NCBI GenBank assembly: GCA_035654775.1 | Contig: DASRWB010000013.1 | Location: 1 to 5,331, forward strand | Direction: 5' to 3' | Length of the DNA stretch: 5,331 nucleotides | Source: HKST-UBA85 sp035654775 | GTDB taxonomy: Bacteria; Bacteroidota; Bacteroidia; Flavobacteriales; Flavobacteriaceae | In this document: piece by piece, positions 5,326 through 5,331 of the stretch | How positions within the stretch are numbered: the first letter of the stretch is position 1 | Layout of the letters: each line of letters opens with the position of its first letter | Translations under genes and position numbers: made by a program | The notes under the pieces: model-generated | The model's database searches: none | The model's input: the letters and a program-made list of their open reading frames with translations, nothing else | Told to the model about the DNA's origin: nothing

Positions 5326-5331
5326 AAAAAA

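Noticed and set aside
1..5331. CRISPR array, transposon ends, riboswitch or phage genes
   Set aside because: No regularly spaced repeats, transposase-like frames, terminal inverted repeats or known riboswitch cores were seen on either strand.

Overview
The window looks like a piece of a Bacteroidota chromosome, probably Flavobacteriia. The grounds are the MutS and TrmH-family protein sequences, the HigBA type, candidate promoters matching the Bacteroidota -7 consensus TAnnTTTG, and an almost complete lack of Shine-Dalgarno sequences. This placement is by recognition and inference; no search was run.

Layout. At the left edge (2-523, +) is the 3' part of a gene for a membrane-anchored bacterial PH-like protein with a C-terminal SHOCT motif. 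It is followed by a short motif (543-559) that resembles one end of a dispersed Bacteroidota intergenic repeat, and then by about 230 bp (642-873) that reads like a small membrane-protein gene broken by one frameshift. On the minus strand lie a tRNA-Gly(GCC)/tRNA-Leu(UAA) pair (997-1068, 892-977), with a good candidate promoter (1105-1135) and a strong intrinsic terminator (846-889). Upstream of the pair, also on the minus strand, is a complete mutS (1154-3766). Divergent from mutS is a complete TrmH/SpoU-family RNA methyltransferase gene (3900-4430, +), preceded by a tiny leader ORF that has a real-looking Shine-Dalgarno. After a gene-free stretch (4431-4669) containing a second repeat-like motif (4581-4605), the right edge holds a complete type II toxin-antitoxin operon, higB-higA (4670-5325, +), with a palindromic candidate operator just upstream of its -7 box.

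Interpretation. The centre (tRNAs, mutS, methyltransferase) is ordinary core genome: DNA mismatch repair, translation and RNA modification. Both ends look accessory. Hand-counted samples of the edge genes are about 32% G+C against about 50-57% in samples of the central genes, and each edge gene abuts one of the two repeat-like motifs. I see no transposase, integrase, CRISPR array or phage gene. The points most worth a second look are the half-repeats flanking the core, the frameshifted remnant whose last codons lie in the tRNA terminator, the leader ORF overlapping the methyltransferase start, and the very short leader of higB.
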